Below are positions 1 through 8,376 of a stretch of 64,000 nt of DNA, in pieces. A program made the translations under genes and the position numbers. Under the pieces are notes generated by a model. It saw nothing but the letters and a program-made list of their open reading frames with translations, made no database searches and was not told the DNA's origin. Source of the DNA: Mycolicibacterium xanthum (GTDB lineage: Bacteria > Actinomycetota > Actinomycetes > Mycobacteriales > Mycobacteriaceae); assembly GCF_019710635.1 (NCBI RefSeq), contig NZ_JAIFZS010000037.1:1-64000 (forward strand), read 5' to 3'. Each line of letters opens with the position of its first letter. The first letter of the stretch is position 1.

Positions 1-11
1 GTGGGGAACCT

Positions 12-1145
12 GTGAGCGAACACGTCGACACCGCGGGGCAGGCCCCGCAATCGGACACCGCGGGGCAGGCCCCGCAATCGGACACCGCGGGGCAGGCCCC
101 GCAATCGGACACCGCGGCCCCGCAGTTGGATACCGCGCGGCTCGCCGACTGGATGGATTCGGCCGCACTACCGGGCAAGGGCGAGCCCCTGACGGCGCGG
201 TTCCTGTCCGGCGGCACCCAGAACGTCATCTACGAGATCAACCGGGGCGAGCAGCGGTGCGTGCTGCGAATGCCGCCCCCGGGCGCCCCCGCCGACCGCG
301 ACAAGGGCATCCTGCGGGAATGGCGGATCATCGAGGCGCTCGACGGCACCGAGGTGCCCCACACGGCGGCTGTCGGCGTCTGCGACGACGCGTCGGTGCT
401 GGGCCGGCCGTTCTACCTGATGGGGTTCGTCGACGGCTGGTCGCCGATGGACACCCACGGCCGCTGGCCGGAGCCCTTCAACAGCGACCTGTCCCTGCGT
501 CCCGGCCTGAGTTACCAACTGGCCGAGGGCATCGCGCTGCTGTCCAAGGTCGATTGGCGCGCGAGGGGACTGCAGGATCTGGGCCGCCCCGAGGGCTTTC
601 ACGAACGCCAGGTGGACCGCTGGACCGCCTTCCTGCAGCGGATCAAGCAGCGCGATCTGCCCGGTCTGGACGCAGCCACCGACTGGCTGCGGGCGCACAA
701 GCCGCTGGACTTCGTCCCCGGCCTGATGCACGGCGACTACCAGTTCGCCAACGTCATGTACCACCACGGCGCACAGGCCCGGATGGCCGCGATCGTGGAC
801 TGGGAGATGGGCACCGTCGGTGACCCGAAGCTCGATCTGGCGTGGATGGTGCAGTCCTGGCCCGCGGACACCGCCAATCCGGAGCCGTCGGAGATGGGTT
901 ACGTCGACATGCGGGGCATGCCGTCGCGCGACGAGGTCGTCGCCCATTACGCCGCGGTGTCCGGACGCCAGGTCGATGACCTGGATTACTACCTGGTGCT
1001 GGCGAAGTGGAAGCTGGCCATCGTGCTCGAGCAGGGTTTCCAGCGCGCCGGCGACGACGAGAAGCTGCTGGCCTTCGGACCCGTCGTGACGGCCCTGATG
1101 GCCTCGGCCGCCGAACTGGCCGAGTCCACCGACTACCGGGGCTAG
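12..1145 (+). CDS. APH-type phosphotransferase family protein with repeat-expanded N terminus
   Basis: 377-residue protein of the aminoglycoside/choline kinase-like (APH) fold. The catalytic loop HGDYQFAN and the metal-binding segment IVDWEMGTVGDP followed by LDLAW are both present. Mycobacterial members usually sit with acyl-CoA dehydrogenases or SDRs and are probably small-molecule kinases; the substrate is unknown. The first ~45 residues are odd: three perfect copies of DTAGQAPQS and two degenerate ones come before the first conserved region, so the N terminus is probably disordered and expanded by slippage. The GTG start at 12 overlaps a TGA at 13-15 that closes another frame (VGNL then stop), so a preceding co-transcribed gene probably ends here. 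A start downstream of the repeats cannot be excluded. Confidence 0.85.
   Translation: MSEHVDTAGQAPQSDTAGQAPQSDTAGQAPQSDTAAPQLDTARLADWMDSAALPGKGEPLTARFLSGGTQNVIYEINRGEQRCVLRMPPPGAPADRDKGILREWRIIEALDGTEVPHTAAVGVCDDASVLGRPFYLMGFVDGWSPMDTHGRWPEPFNSDLSLRPGLSYQLAEGIALLSKVDWRARGLQDLGRPEGFHERQVDRWTAFLQRIKQRDLPGLDAATDWLRAHKPLDFVPGLMHGDYQFANVMYHHGAQARMAAIVDWEMGTVGDPKLDLAWMVQSWPADTANPEPSEMGYVDMRGMPSRDEVVAHYAAVSGRQVDDLDYYLVLAKWKLAIVLEQGFQRAGDDEKLLAFGPVVTALMASAAELAESTDYRG
27..128 (+). repeat. 27-bp tandem repeat, 3 perfect copies plus a partial, inside a CDS
   Basis: Perfect copies lie at 27-53, 54-80 and 81-107, with a shortened 21-bp copy at 108-128. Each full unit contains the palindrome GCGGGGC-AG-GCCCCGC, so every copy can form a 7-bp GC hairpin. 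The unit length is a multiple of three and keeps the reading frame. This is an intragenic minisatellite. Confidence 0.95.
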
Positions 1146-1152
1146 CACGTCC

Positions 1153-2118
1153 ATGCGTGCCGCGGTCTGCCCGCACTACGGGCCACCGGAGGTGGTGCAG
1201 GTGGTGGAGCACACCGCACCGGCGGCCGGACCCGGCCAGGTCGGCGTGCGGGTGGACGCCGCGGCGGTCAACTATCCCGATGTCCTGCTGGTCGCGAACT
1301 CCTACCAGATCAGTGTGCCGCCACCGTTTGTCCCGGGCAGCGAGTTCGCCGGCGTCGTCGATGAACTCGGCTCGGGCGTGACGGCTTTCGCCATCGGCGA
1401 CCGGGTGACCGGGACCGGCCTGTTCGGCGCCTTCGCCGAGCGGGTCGTCGTGGAGACGGCGAGCCTGTCACCCATTCCCGACGGCATCGATGCCCGTACC
1501 GCGGCGGCCTCCGGCGTCGCGCACCGCACCGCCTATCACACCCTGCGGTCGATGGCGCGGGTGTCCGCCGGCGACGAGCTCGTCGTACTCGGTGCGGGTG
1601 GCGGCGTGGGCCTGGCGGCGGTCCAGCTCGGCGTGGCGCTCGGCGCGCATGTCACCGCGGTCGCCTCATCGGATGAAAAGCTTGAGGTGGCAGGCAATTA
1701 CGGCGCCCGACGGCTGATCAACCACCGCCATGCGGAGCTACGCTCGGCGTTGCGCGATGCGCTGCCCGACGGCGCGGATGCGGTCGTCGACCCGGTCGGC
1801 GGTGAACTCTCCGAGCCCGCTCTGCGATCACTGCGGCGCGGTGGCCGCTTCGTCACGGTCGGCTACGCATCCGGTGTGATTCCCCGCATTCCGCTGAACC
1901 TCGTGCTGGTCAAGGGCATTCACATACTGGGGTTCCAGTTCCGGGACGTCGCGCCCGAGGAGTTCGAGCGCAACGAGCGCGAGCTGCACGCGCTGCTGAC
2001 CAGCGGCCGCGTCACACCCCACATCGGTGCCGTGTTCCCGCTCGACGACACCGTCGGGGCGCTGCGCCTGGTCGGCGACGGCAAAGCGATCGGCAAGGTG
2101 CTGATCGAGATGGGCTGA
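1153..2118 (+). CDS. Zinc-free NADPH:quinone oxidoreductase-type MDR protein
   Basis: 321 residues, the usual size for quinone reductase-like medium-chain dehydrogenases. The N-terminal GroES-like half contains VNYPDVLL and PGSEFAG. The Rossmann half contains the nucleotide-binding run VLGAGGGVGLAAVQLG, followed by the DAVVDPVGG segment. The cysteine cluster of zinc alcohol dehydrogenases is absent, which fits an NADPH-dependent quinone, enone or enoyl reductase. It starts 7 bp after the kinase-like gene and is probably co-transcribed with it. The substrate is unknown. Confidence 0.88.
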   Translation: MRAAVCPHYGPPEVVQVVEHTAPAAGPGQVGVRVDAAAVNYPDVLLVANSYQISVPPPFVPGSEFAGVVDELGSGVTAFAIGDRVTGTGLFGAFAERVVVETASLSPIPDGIDARTAAASGVAHRTAYHTLRSMARVSAGDELVVLGAGGGVGLAAVQLGVALGAHVTAVASSDEKLEVAGNYGARRLINHRHAELRSALRDALPDGADAVVDPVGGELSEPALRSLRRGGRFVTVGYASGVIPRIPLNLVLVKGIHILGFQFRDVAPEEFERNERELHALLTSGRVTPHIGAVFPLDDTVGALRLVGDGKAIGKVLIEMG

Positions 2119-2131
2119 CGCCGGGAGCCCC

Positions 2132-2638
2132 TCAGCTCGCGGGCACCAGGTCCGACGCCACCGACGGGCGCGCCATCACTCCGCACAGAAACGTCTCGGT
2201 ATCCCCGACCGACGTGTCCCGCGTGTCGGCCGCCGCCAAGGCCTGCGTCTTGAACGCCCGGGCCGCCGCGCTGAGCTGGTGCTGGACCGATCCCACCGTG
2301 CTGTGCAGTTCCTCAGGGCACTGTCCGCCCCACAGCGTCACCTCGGTCAGCCCCTGGTCGAGCGCGTTGAGCACACCCTGTCGAACACGCTCATCCCGGG
2401 AGAACATGTCGGCCGCCACCGCGACGGTCTGCGGATGTGGGCGGTCGGTCCACTCCCCCAGCGCCGTTTCCAGGTCGTGGGTGCCGACGCCGAGGATCTC
2501 CAACGGGCGGGTGTCCTCACAGTCGGCGATCAACACGGTCACATCCCAGCCGGCCATCACCCGATCGACCAGCCAGCCACCGGCGAAACTCACGACCTCC
2601 GCCACCGAGGGCGCCACCACGTCGAGTCGATACCTCAT
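2132..2638 (-). CDS. Conserved hypothetical protein, co-translated with TetR
   Basis: 168-residue soluble protein of no recognised family. The ATG at 2638 overlaps the TGA of the upstream TetR gene as ATGA, so the two are translationally coupled. The first ~60 residues (MRYRLDVV, then FAGGWLVDRVMAGWDVTVLI) look like an alternating alpha/beta fold, and the C-terminal half is alanine-rich and probably helical. No signal peptide or membrane helix is seen. A longer frame extends upstream but lies inside TetR and was not used. The neighbouring regulator and its palindrome probably control it. Confidence 0.6.
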   Translation of the reverse strand: MRYRLDVVAPSVAEVVSFAGGWLVDRVMAGWDVTVLIADCEDTRPLEILGVGTHDLETALGEWTDRPHPQTVAVAADMFSRDERVRQGVLNALDQGLTEVTLWGGQCPEELHSTVGSVQHQLSAAARAFKTQALAAADTRDTSVGDTETFLCGVMARPSVASDLVPAS

Positions 2639-3258
2639 CTCATGCTCCTGTCCACCGGCATGAAGTCCCGGGCCAGCATTTCGGCGTACCCCTTGAACAC
2701 CTCGACGAGGGGAATTGAAGGATCGAGCAGCCATGCGGTCTCCATTCCGTTGACGAATGCCAGGATCTCGACGGCCTTTGCCGACGGATCGAAGTCGTTG
2801 CGGTAGCGCCCCTTGTCCTGCGCGCGGCCGATGAGCCCCGCGACGATGTCGACCGCCTCCTGCTGGCGCACCTTGAGGCGGTCGTGGAGCGGCGCGTCGG
2901 GCGAGATGTTCTCCACCAGGAGCACGGTGAACGTCCCGACGAGTTCTGGGGCGCGGTGAAAACGCTCGGCGACCCGGCAGATCTCCGCGACGAGGTCGCC
3001 GGTGCGGTCGGCATGCAGGTCGTCGTCCAGATCGCGGGCGTCGAGCACGGCATTGAGCAGCTGTTCTTTGGATTCGAAGTGGTGCAGCAGCCCTGCTGGA
3101 GTGACGCCCGCTTCACGGGCGATCTGGGCCAGCGAGGTGTTCCGCCAGCCGTTGCGGGCCAGCAGCCGCTCGGCCACCGCGAGAATGCGCTGTTTGCGAT
3201 CCTCGCCCTTGGCGAGGAGCGTCGCGTACGGCCTGGCCGCCGCCTGGGGTGCGGACAC
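2635..3258 (-). CDS. TetR/AcrR family transcriptional regulator
   Basis: About 207 residues. The N-terminal helix-turn-helix is clear: RILAVAERLLARNGW, then TSLAQIAREAGVTPAGLLHHF and ESKEQLL, which is the classic TetR DNA-binding domain. The C-terminal ligand domain is generic. The GTG at 3258 was chosen because AAGGAG lies 4 bases upstream; the longer frame to 3330 would run through the operator. A large inverted repeat at 3273-3308 lies directly in front, so autoregulation is likely. The ligand is unknown. Confidence 0.85.
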   Translation of the reverse strand: MSAPQAAARPYATLLAKGEDRKQRILAVAERLLARNGWRNTSLAQIAREAGVTPAGLLHHFESKEQLLNAVLDARDLDDDLHADRTGDLVAEICRVAERFHRAPELVGTFTVLLVENISPDAPLHDRLKVRQQEAVDIVAGLIGRAQDKGRYRNDFDPSAKAVEILAFVNGMETAWLLDPSIPLVEVFKGYAEMLARDFMPVDRSMR

Positions 3259-3272
3259 CAAACTCCTTCGTT

Positions 3273-3308
3273 CAAACCAACCTAGTGAACACACAGTAGG
3301 TAGGTTTG
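3273..3308. promoter_or_regulatory. Palindromic operator in front of TetR
   Basis: Inverted repeat with 15-bp arms (CAAACCAACCTAGTG and CAGTAGGTAGGTTTG), two mismatches and a 6-bp spacer. It lies 15 bp upstream of the TetR start codon, where an autorepressor would bind. Confidence 0.7.
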
Positions 3309-3360
3309 GCGGCTGTGACAAGGGTCGCACTTAACAATCTTGTGCACGATTGTCACGGCG

Positions 3361-3409
3361 CAGGTCAGCGGGCATGCGGCGGTCAGGGCCGCTGTGACGG
3401 GTGTGGCCG
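3361..3409. repeat. Intergenic repeat copy A (~49 bp)
   Basis: The segment beginning CAGGTCAGCGGGCATGCG and ending CTGTGACGGGTGTGGCCG recurs at 12910-12957 with roughly 80% identity. Both copies lie within about 75 bp of the 3' end of a minus-strand gene. No coding function is evident. Confidence 0.55.
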
Positions 3410-3479
3410 GCGGGAGCGCCGCCCAGTATCCGATGATCGAATTGCCCGCACGCCGCAGCCTCGAGGAGCGGTGGCAGAT

Positions 3480-4103
3480 TCAGGCCGAGTTCGAACACCT
3501 CTTGACCGACTGGCCAACCGACTCGGTCCGCGCCGCCTCGTAGCCACGGGTCAACCAATACACCGTCCGGTCCAGGATGGGGAGGATGTCGGTGACGGCG
3601 ATCTCGCCCGCCGAGAACCGGCCGAGCAGGCCGTAGATCACGCTGGTGACAACGACGTTGAGGTCGTCGGCGAACTCATCATCGACACCGGCGAGGACTT
3701 CCATCCCGGCCGGGGCGACCATTTCCAACCCGAAGCGAAACAGCTTCTGCCCGTTAGGCGATGACCGTACCCGAAAGTAGGCCACGAGCATCTCCGGATG
3801 GCTCTCCCAGGGTTCGAAGATAGTGCGGAACAGCCCCATCAACGCGTCATACAGCGATGCGCCGGGTTGCCGCCCATGCACGGCGATGCCCGCGTACCGG
3901 TGCTGCCGCGTCCAGTACTCCAGTGCGGCCAAGATCAGGTCGTCGCGCGTCGGACAGCGCTTGTAGATGGTGGCCAGCGACGTCTTCGCCCTGCGGGCCA
4001 CCTCGCGCAGTTGGACCGCGTCGTAGCCCTCGGTTTCGAGAATCTCGACGACGACATCGAGCAGTCGGTCGCCGTGTTGCCCGGGTACCGAAGGTTGGGT
4101 CAT
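3480..4103 (-). CDS. TetR family transcriptional regulator, divergent from the SDR operon
   Basis: 207 residues from the ATG at 4103. The helix-turn-helix is visible as QLREVARRAKTSLATIYKRC followed by PTRDDLILAAL. The longer frame to 4238 crosses the operators and was rejected. It is divergently arranged with the two-SDR/CMD/ALDH operon that starts at 4204, and two palindromes with the same GTAAC-N3-GTTAC core lie between them. It is therefore the likely repressor of that operon and of itself, responding to an unknown alcohol, acid or acyl-CoA ligand. Confidence 0.87.
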   Translation of the reverse strand: MTQPSVPGQHGDRLLDVVVEILETEGYDAVQLREVARRAKTSLATIYKRCPTRDDLILAALEYWTRQHRYAGIAVHGRQPGASLYDALMGLFRTIFEPWESHPEMLVAYFRVRSSPNGQKLFRFGLEMVAPAGMEVLAGVDDEFADDLNVVVTSVIYGLLGRFSAGEIAVTDILPILDRTVYWLTRGYEAARTESVGQSVKRCSNSA

Positions 4104-4123
4104 CGCCTCTTGCCCTCTCGTAC

Positions 4124-4166
4124 GTAACGTGGTTACTCTAACCTGAGTAACTCGGTTACTCAGGTT
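4124..4166. promoter_or_regulatory. Twin palindromic operator between TetR and SDR operon
   Basis: Site 1 is GTAAC-GTG-GTTAC at 4124-4136. Site 2 is a perfect 12-bp-arm palindrome, AACCTGAGTAAC-TCG-GTTACTCAGGTT, at 4140-4166. The two centres are 23 bp apart, about two helical turns, which suits two TetR dimers. The sites lie between the divergent starts at 4103 and 4204. Confidence 0.8.
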
Positions 4167-4203
4167 CGCGAAGCTCCTGAGCACAGCAACGAAGCGAGGA
4201 AAA

Positions 4204-5034
4204 GTGGGGTCTCTGGACGGCAAGGTCGCCTTCATCACGGGTGTCGCCCGTGGTCAGGGCCGCAGTCACGCGGTGCGGCTGGCCGCCGACGGCGCGAGCA
4301 TCATCGGCGTCGACATCTGCGCGGACATCGAGTCCAACGGCTATCCGATGGCCTCCCGCGCGGAACTCGACGAGACGGTCGCGTTGGTCGAGGCGGCCGG
4401 CGGGAAGATCCTCGGGTCGGTGGCCGATGTGCGCGACTTCCAAGCCGTCAAATCCGCGCTCGATGCCGGCGTGGAACAGTTCGGGCGCCTGGACATCGTG
4501 TGCGCCAACGCCGGCATCGCGCCGACGGCCTTCCGTGAGACCAGTATCGAGGAAGACCTGCAGATGTGGACCGATGTGGTCGACGTGAACCTGGTCGGGT
4601 CGTTTCATACCGCGAAGGCGGCGATCCCGCATCTGATCGCCGGCGAGCGCGGCGGATCGATCGTTTTCACCAGCTCGACAGCCGGGCTCAAGGGATTCGG
4701 CGGCATGCAGGGCGGCGGCCTCGGTTATGCCGCCTCCAAACACGGCATCGTCGGGCTGATGCGCACCCTGGCCAACGCCCTTGCGCCATACAGTATCCGG
4801 GTCAACACCGTGCATCCGACCGCGGTCAACACCATGATGGCAGTCAACCCGCAGATGACCGCGTTCCTGGAACATTATCCCGACGGTGGCCCGCACCTAC
4901 AGAACCCGATGCCGGTGGGCATGCTCGAACCCGAAGACATCAGCGCGGCAATCGCCTACCTGGTGTCGGACGCGGCCAGGTACGTGACCGGGGTGACCTT
5001 CCCGGTCGACGCCGGCTTCTGCAACAAGCTATGA
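4204..5034 (+). CDS. Mycofactocin-type SDR family oxidoreductase
   Basis: 276 residues. The start GTG at 4204 follows a GAGGA Shine-Dalgarno. It has the nucleotide motif TGVARGQGRSHAV, the segment LDIVCANAGIA and the catalytic pair in YAASKHG. RGQGRSHAVRLA, VDIC and the long loop before the second strand are hallmarks of mycofactocin-associated SDRs, which hold NAD(H) tightly and pass electrons to the peptide-derived cofactor mycofactocin. The expected reaction is oxidation of an alcohol to an aldehyde or ketone. It is the first gene of an operon with a second SDR (ATGA overlap), a CMD protein and an aldehyde dehydrogenase. Confidence 0.92.
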   Translation: MGSLDGKVAFITGVARGQGRSHAVRLAADGASIIGVDICADIESNGYPMASRAELDETVALVEAAGGKILGSVADVRDFQAVKSALDAGVEQFGRLDIVCANAGIAPTAFRETSIEEDLQMWTDVVDVNLVGSFHTAKAAIPHLIAGERGGSIVFTSSTAGLKGFGGMQGGGLGYAASKHGIVGLMRTLANALAPYSIRVNTVHPTAVNTMMAVNPQMTAFLEHYPDGGPHLQNPMPVGMLEPEDISAAIAYLVSDAARYVTGVTFPVDAGFCNKL

Positions 5035-5834
5035 GCGGGCGCGTCGAGGGCAAGCGGGTCCTGATCACCGGCGCCGCCCGCGGCATGGGCCGCAGCCACG
5101 CCGTGCGGCTGGCCGAGGAGGGCGCCGACCTGATCCTGGTCGACATCTGTGAGTCGTTGCCCGCGGTCGAATACCCATTGGCCACCTCCGATGACCTCGC
5201 CGAGACCGCGTGCCTGGTCCGGGAGCACGGGCGCCGCGTGGTCACCCATATCGTCGACGTGCGCGATGAAGCGGGGTTGACGGCGGCGGTCGACGATGGG
5301 GTGGCCCAGTTGGGTGGGCTGGACGCGTCGGTGGCCAATGCGGGTGTGCTGACCGGCGGCACCTGGGACACCACCACCGCGCAGCAGTGGCGCACCGTGG
5401 TCGATGTGAACCTGATCGGCGCCTGGAACACCTGCCGGGCCGCGATCCCCCATCTGGTCGACCGGGGCGGCAGCCTGATCAACGTCAGTTCGGCGGCCGG
5501 CATCAAGGGCTCACCCCTGCACACCCCCTACACCGCGTCCAAACACGGGGTGGTCGGGATGAGCAACGCGCTGGCCAATGAACTTGCCGAATTGAACATC
5601 CGGGTCAACACGGTGCACCCGACCGGCGTGCCGACCGGCATGCAGCCGACGACGCTGCACTCGCTGCTGCACGAGCAGCGGGCCGACCTGGGGCCGATCT
5701 TCCAGAACGCGCTGCCGATCGTGATGGCCGAGGCCATCGACATCAGCAACGCGGTGCTGTTCCTGGTGTCCGACGAGGCCCGCTATATCACCGGCCTGGA
5801 GTTCAAGGTCGATGCCGGCGTCACGATCCGCTGA
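5031..5834 (+). CDS. Mycofactocin-type SDR family oxidoreductase
   Basis: 267 residues. The ATG at 5031 overlaps the stop of the preceding SDR as ATGA; a longer frame starting inside that gene was discarded. Motifs are TGAARGMGRSHAVRLA, VDICES, NAGVLTGG, NVSSAAG and YTASKHG (catalytic Tyr and Lys). It is clearly paralogous to the gene before it and may take a related alcohol, a stereoisomer, or form a hetero-oligomer with it. Mycofactocin dependence is inferred from family features only. Confidence 0.92.
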   Translation: MSGRVEGKRVLITGAARGMGRSHAVRLAEEGADLILVDICESLPAVEYPLATSDDLAETACLVREHGRRVVTHIVDVRDEAGLTAAVDDGVAQLGGLDASVANAGVLTGGTWDTTTAQQWRTVVDVNLIGAWNTCRAAIPHLVDRGGSLINVSSAAGIKGSPLHTPYTASKHGVVGMSNALANELAELNIRVNTVHPTGVPTGMQPTTLHSLLHEQRADLGPIFQNALPIVMAEAIDISNAVLFLVSDEARYITGLEFKVDAGVTIR

Positions 5835-5861
5835 ACCCGGCAAGCAAGAAAAGAGTTTGAT

Positions 5862-6671
5862 GTGACCACATTTGACACCGAGCGACGGGAACGAGGCCGG
5901 CAGGCATTCGCCGAGATCATGACGTTCCCGGCACCCGAGGACACTTCGCCGGCGACGACACAACTGCTGGATTTCGTGTTCGCCGAGGTGTGGCGACGGC
6001 CCGGCCTGACCCGCCGGGAACGCCGCTTCGTCACGCTGCCCTGCGTCGCTGCGGCCGACGCCGACCAACCGTTGCGCGACCACGTCTACGCCGCGCTGAA
6101 CAGCGGCGACCTGTCCATCGTCGAGATGCAGGAAACCGTGCTGCATTTCGCGGTGTACGCGGGCTGGCCGAAAGCCTCCTGGTTCAACATGATCGTCGAC
6201 GAGCAGTGGGAGCGCATCCACCGCGAGCGGGGCCTGTCGGTGCCCGCGCCGGAACCGTTGTCGCCCTTGGCCACACCGAGTGACCCCGAAGCGCGTATCG
6301 CCGGTGGCGAGCGATCGTTCAAGGACATCAACTGCCTGGAGTACGCCCCGATCCGGGACAACCCCTATCACGGGGCCGGCATCCTCAACTTCGTCTTCGG
6401 AGAGATGTGGCAGCGGCCAGGTCTCGGGATGAAGGAACGGCGCCTGATCACCGTCGCATGCGTGGCCTTTCAGGACGCCGCCTACCCGATCCTGAGCCAC
6501 GTCTATGCCGCGATGAAGAGCCGGGATGTGTCATTCGATGAAATGGACGAGCTGGCATTGCATTTCGCCGCCCACTATGGCTGGCCGAAAGGTTCCAACC
6601 TCAACCAGGTCATCGCCGAGCAGCAACAGCGGGTGCTGCAGGAATGGGCTGCCGAAGGAGCCGCGCCGTGA
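5862..6671 (+). CDS. Tandem-domain carboxymuconolactone decarboxylase (CMD) family protein
   Basis: 269 residues made of two CMD-like repeats. The first (about residues 25-110) has PGLTRRERRFVTLPC, DHVYAAL and LHFAVYAGWPKA. The second (about 165-260) repeats the pattern as PGLGMKERRLITVAC, SHVYAAM and LHFAAHYGWPKG. The AhpD-type CxxC redox pair is absent, so a decarboxylase, lactonase-like or binding role is more likely than peroxidase activity. It lies 27 bp after the second SDR, and its stop overlaps the start of the ALDH gene as GTGA, so it belongs to the same pathway. Confidence 0.85.
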   Translation: MTTFDTERRERGRQAFAEIMTFPAPEDTSPATTQLLDFVFAEVWRRPGLTRRERRFVTLPCVAAADADQPLRDHVYAALNSGDLSIVEMQETVLHFAVYAGWPKASWFNMIVDEQWERIHRERGLSVPAPEPLSPLATPSDPEARIAGGERSFKDINCLEYAPIRDNPYHGAGILNFVFGEMWQRPGLGMKERRLITVACVAFQDAAYPILSHVYAAMKSRDVSFDEMDELALHFAAHYGWPKGSNLNQVIAEQQQRVLQEWAAEGAAP

Positions 6672-8131
6672 CGCCGGTCGTTCTGCCGGCACAGACCGTC
6701 GGGCTGCTGGTCGGAACCGACCGCATCACGGCGACGTCTGCCGACCGGCACGCACACATCTACCCCGCCACCGGAGCCCCGAACGCGACGGTCGCACTGG
6801 CCGGCGCCCCCGAGATCGACCACGCCGTCGGTGTGGCGAAGGACGCTCAGCGACAGTGGATGGCGCTCGGTGTCGATGGGCGCCGCGACGCGTTGATCGA
6901 CCTGGCCGATGTGGTGCACGCGCATCTCGACGACCTCGCCGAACTCAACACCCGCGACTACGGGGTTCCGATCTCGTTCGCCGGCAACGCAATCCTGCTG
7001 GAGCAGTTCCTGCGGCACTTCGCCGGATATGTCGACAAACCGCACGGGTCGAGCACACCGGTCAGCGGCAGCTCCGACGTCAACCTGATCGAGCGCGAAC
7101 CGTACGGGGTGATCGGCGTGGTCGCCCCGTGGAACGGCTCACTGGTCGTGGCAGCCTCCTGCGTCGCGCCAGCGTTGGCGGCGGGAAACGCCTTGGTGTT
7201 CAAGCCCTCCGAGCTGGCACCTCTGGCCGCCCTGCGGTTCGGCGAACTCTGCCTCGAAGCGGGCATTCCGCCTGGCTTGGTGAACATCGTCCCCGGTGCC
7301 GCTGACGGGGGTGATGCCCTGGTGCGTCACCCCGGAATCGGCAAGATCCACTTCACCGGCGGCGACCAGACCGCCCGCACGGTACTGAAGGCGGCCGCCG
7401 ATAACCTGACACCCGTCGTCACCGAACTCGGCGGCAAGTCGGCGAGCATCGTCTTCGCCGACGCCGACCTGGACACCGCCGCGGCATTGTCGGCGCACCA
7501 GGGCCCGCTGATGCAGTCCGGGCAGAGCTGCGCGTGCGCCAGCCGCATCCTGGTGCACGATTCGGTCTACGACGCCTTCGCCGAGCGATTCCTCGCCGCC
7601 ATCGGCGCCTCGCGTGTCGGCGACCCGCTGGACCCCACGGTCACCTTCGGGCCGGTCATCTCTGCCGCGTCTGCCGACCGCATACTCGCGGCGGTCGACC
7701 AGGCCGTCGACGAACGTGCCGGTGAACTACTCACCGGCGGGCGTCGCCTCACCGAAGGTGCACTCGCACAGGGCTACTACGTCGAACCGACGGTGCTCGG
7801 CGATGTCGACAACCGCTCGGCGCTGACACAGACGGAGACCTTCGGGCCGGTGGTCTCCCTTATCCGGTTCAACGACGACGCCGACGCCGTCCGGATCGCC
7901 AACGACACCCCTTACGGCCTGAACGGCTTCATGCACACCCGTGACCTCGCCCGCGCCCACACGGTGGCCCGGCAACTGGAATCCGGTTCGGTGTGGATCA
8001 ACCAGCTGTCCCGGATCTCCCCGCAGGGCCCCTACGGCGGTTACAAGCACAGCGGCGCCGGCCGCACCGGCGGTCTCGAGGGCCTGCAGGAATTCCAGCA
8101 GGTCAAGAACATCCGTATCGGGCTGGGCTGA
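6668..8131 (+). CDS. Aldehyde dehydrogenase family protein
   Basis: 487 residues, typical for NAD(P)-dependent ALDHs. PWNGSL marks the substrate entrance, FTGGDQTA the Rossmann turn, ELGGKS the general-base Glu and QSGQSCACA the catalytic Cys. GYYVEPTVL and the late ETFGPVVSL segment are also present. The GTG at 6668 overlaps the CMD stop as GTGA. As the last gene of the operon it would oxidise the aldehyde produced by the two SDRs to a carboxylic acid. Confidence 0.93.
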   Translation: MTPVVLPAQTVGLLVGTDRITATSADRHAHIYPATGAPNATVALAGAPEIDHAVGVAKDAQRQWMALGVDGRRDALIDLADVVHAHLDDLAELNTRDYGVPISFAGNAILLEQFLRHFAGYVDKPHGSSTPVSGSSDVNLIEREPYGVIGVVAPWNGSLVVAASCVAPALAAGNALVFKPSELAPLAALRFGELCLEAGIPPGLVNIVPGAADGGDALVRHPGIGKIHFTGGDQTARTVLKAAADNLTPVVTELGGKSASIVFADADLDTAAALSAHQGPLMQSGQSCACASRILVHDSVYDAFAERFLAAIGASRVGDPLDPTVTFGPVISAASADRILAAVDQAVDERAGELLTGGRRLTEGALAQGYYVEPTVLGDVDNRSALTQTETFGPVVSLIRFNDDADAVRIANDTPYGLNGFMHTRDLARAHTVARQLESGSVWINQLSRISPQGPYGGYKHSGAGRTGGLEGLQEFQQVKNIRIGLG

Positions 8132-8143
8132 CAGACTGCGATC

Positions 8144-8342
8144 GTGTTCCGCGCGCTACGGCAACGCGTCGCGGCATCGACATATCACCCGGAGCTACGG
8201 CACAACACCCGGTTCCTGCCCAACACCCTGCTCACGCGGGCCACGGTCAGGGTCTTCCGCCGGATTCCGCGGCGCGAGCGACCTCATCCGAATACCGGTG
8301 TGTGACCACCTTGCCTTCAGGACCGCAGACGAAACCGCCGTG
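8144..8342 (+). pseudogene. Remnant of an alpha/beta hydrolase N terminus (frameshifted, truncated)
   Basis: From a GTG at 8144 the frame reads VFRALRQRVAAS, then HPELRHNTRFLPNTLLTRAT and VFRRIPRRE, which resembles the N-terminal cap of mycobacterial lipase/esterase-type hydrolases. It stops at 8303-8305. A neighbouring frame resumes as VTTLPSGPQTKPP and stops at 8340-8342; TLPSG is what would be expected next in an intact gene. No catalytic core follows. It lies 12 bp after the ALDH and may once have belonged to that operon. The family assignment is from memory and tentative. Confidence 0.4.
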
Positions 8343-8376
8343 ATGTCACGGCCCTCGACCCGCCCGCTGGCAGGAC

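Noticed and set aside
27..128. CRISPR-like repeat array
   Set aside because: The units are directly adjacent with no spacers, keep a reading frame and lie inside a coding gene.
3340..3543. Short plus-strand frame starting MCTIVTAQVSG
   Set aside because: It has no support beyond a weak resemblance at the first residues to small proteins starting MCT, and it runs into the 3' end of a TetR gene on the other strand. It does overlap repeat copy A.
4566..5834. A 422-residue SDR with a long N-terminal extension
   Set aside because: The extension lies out of frame within the previous SDR. The ATGA overlap at 5031 gives a normal-length protein.
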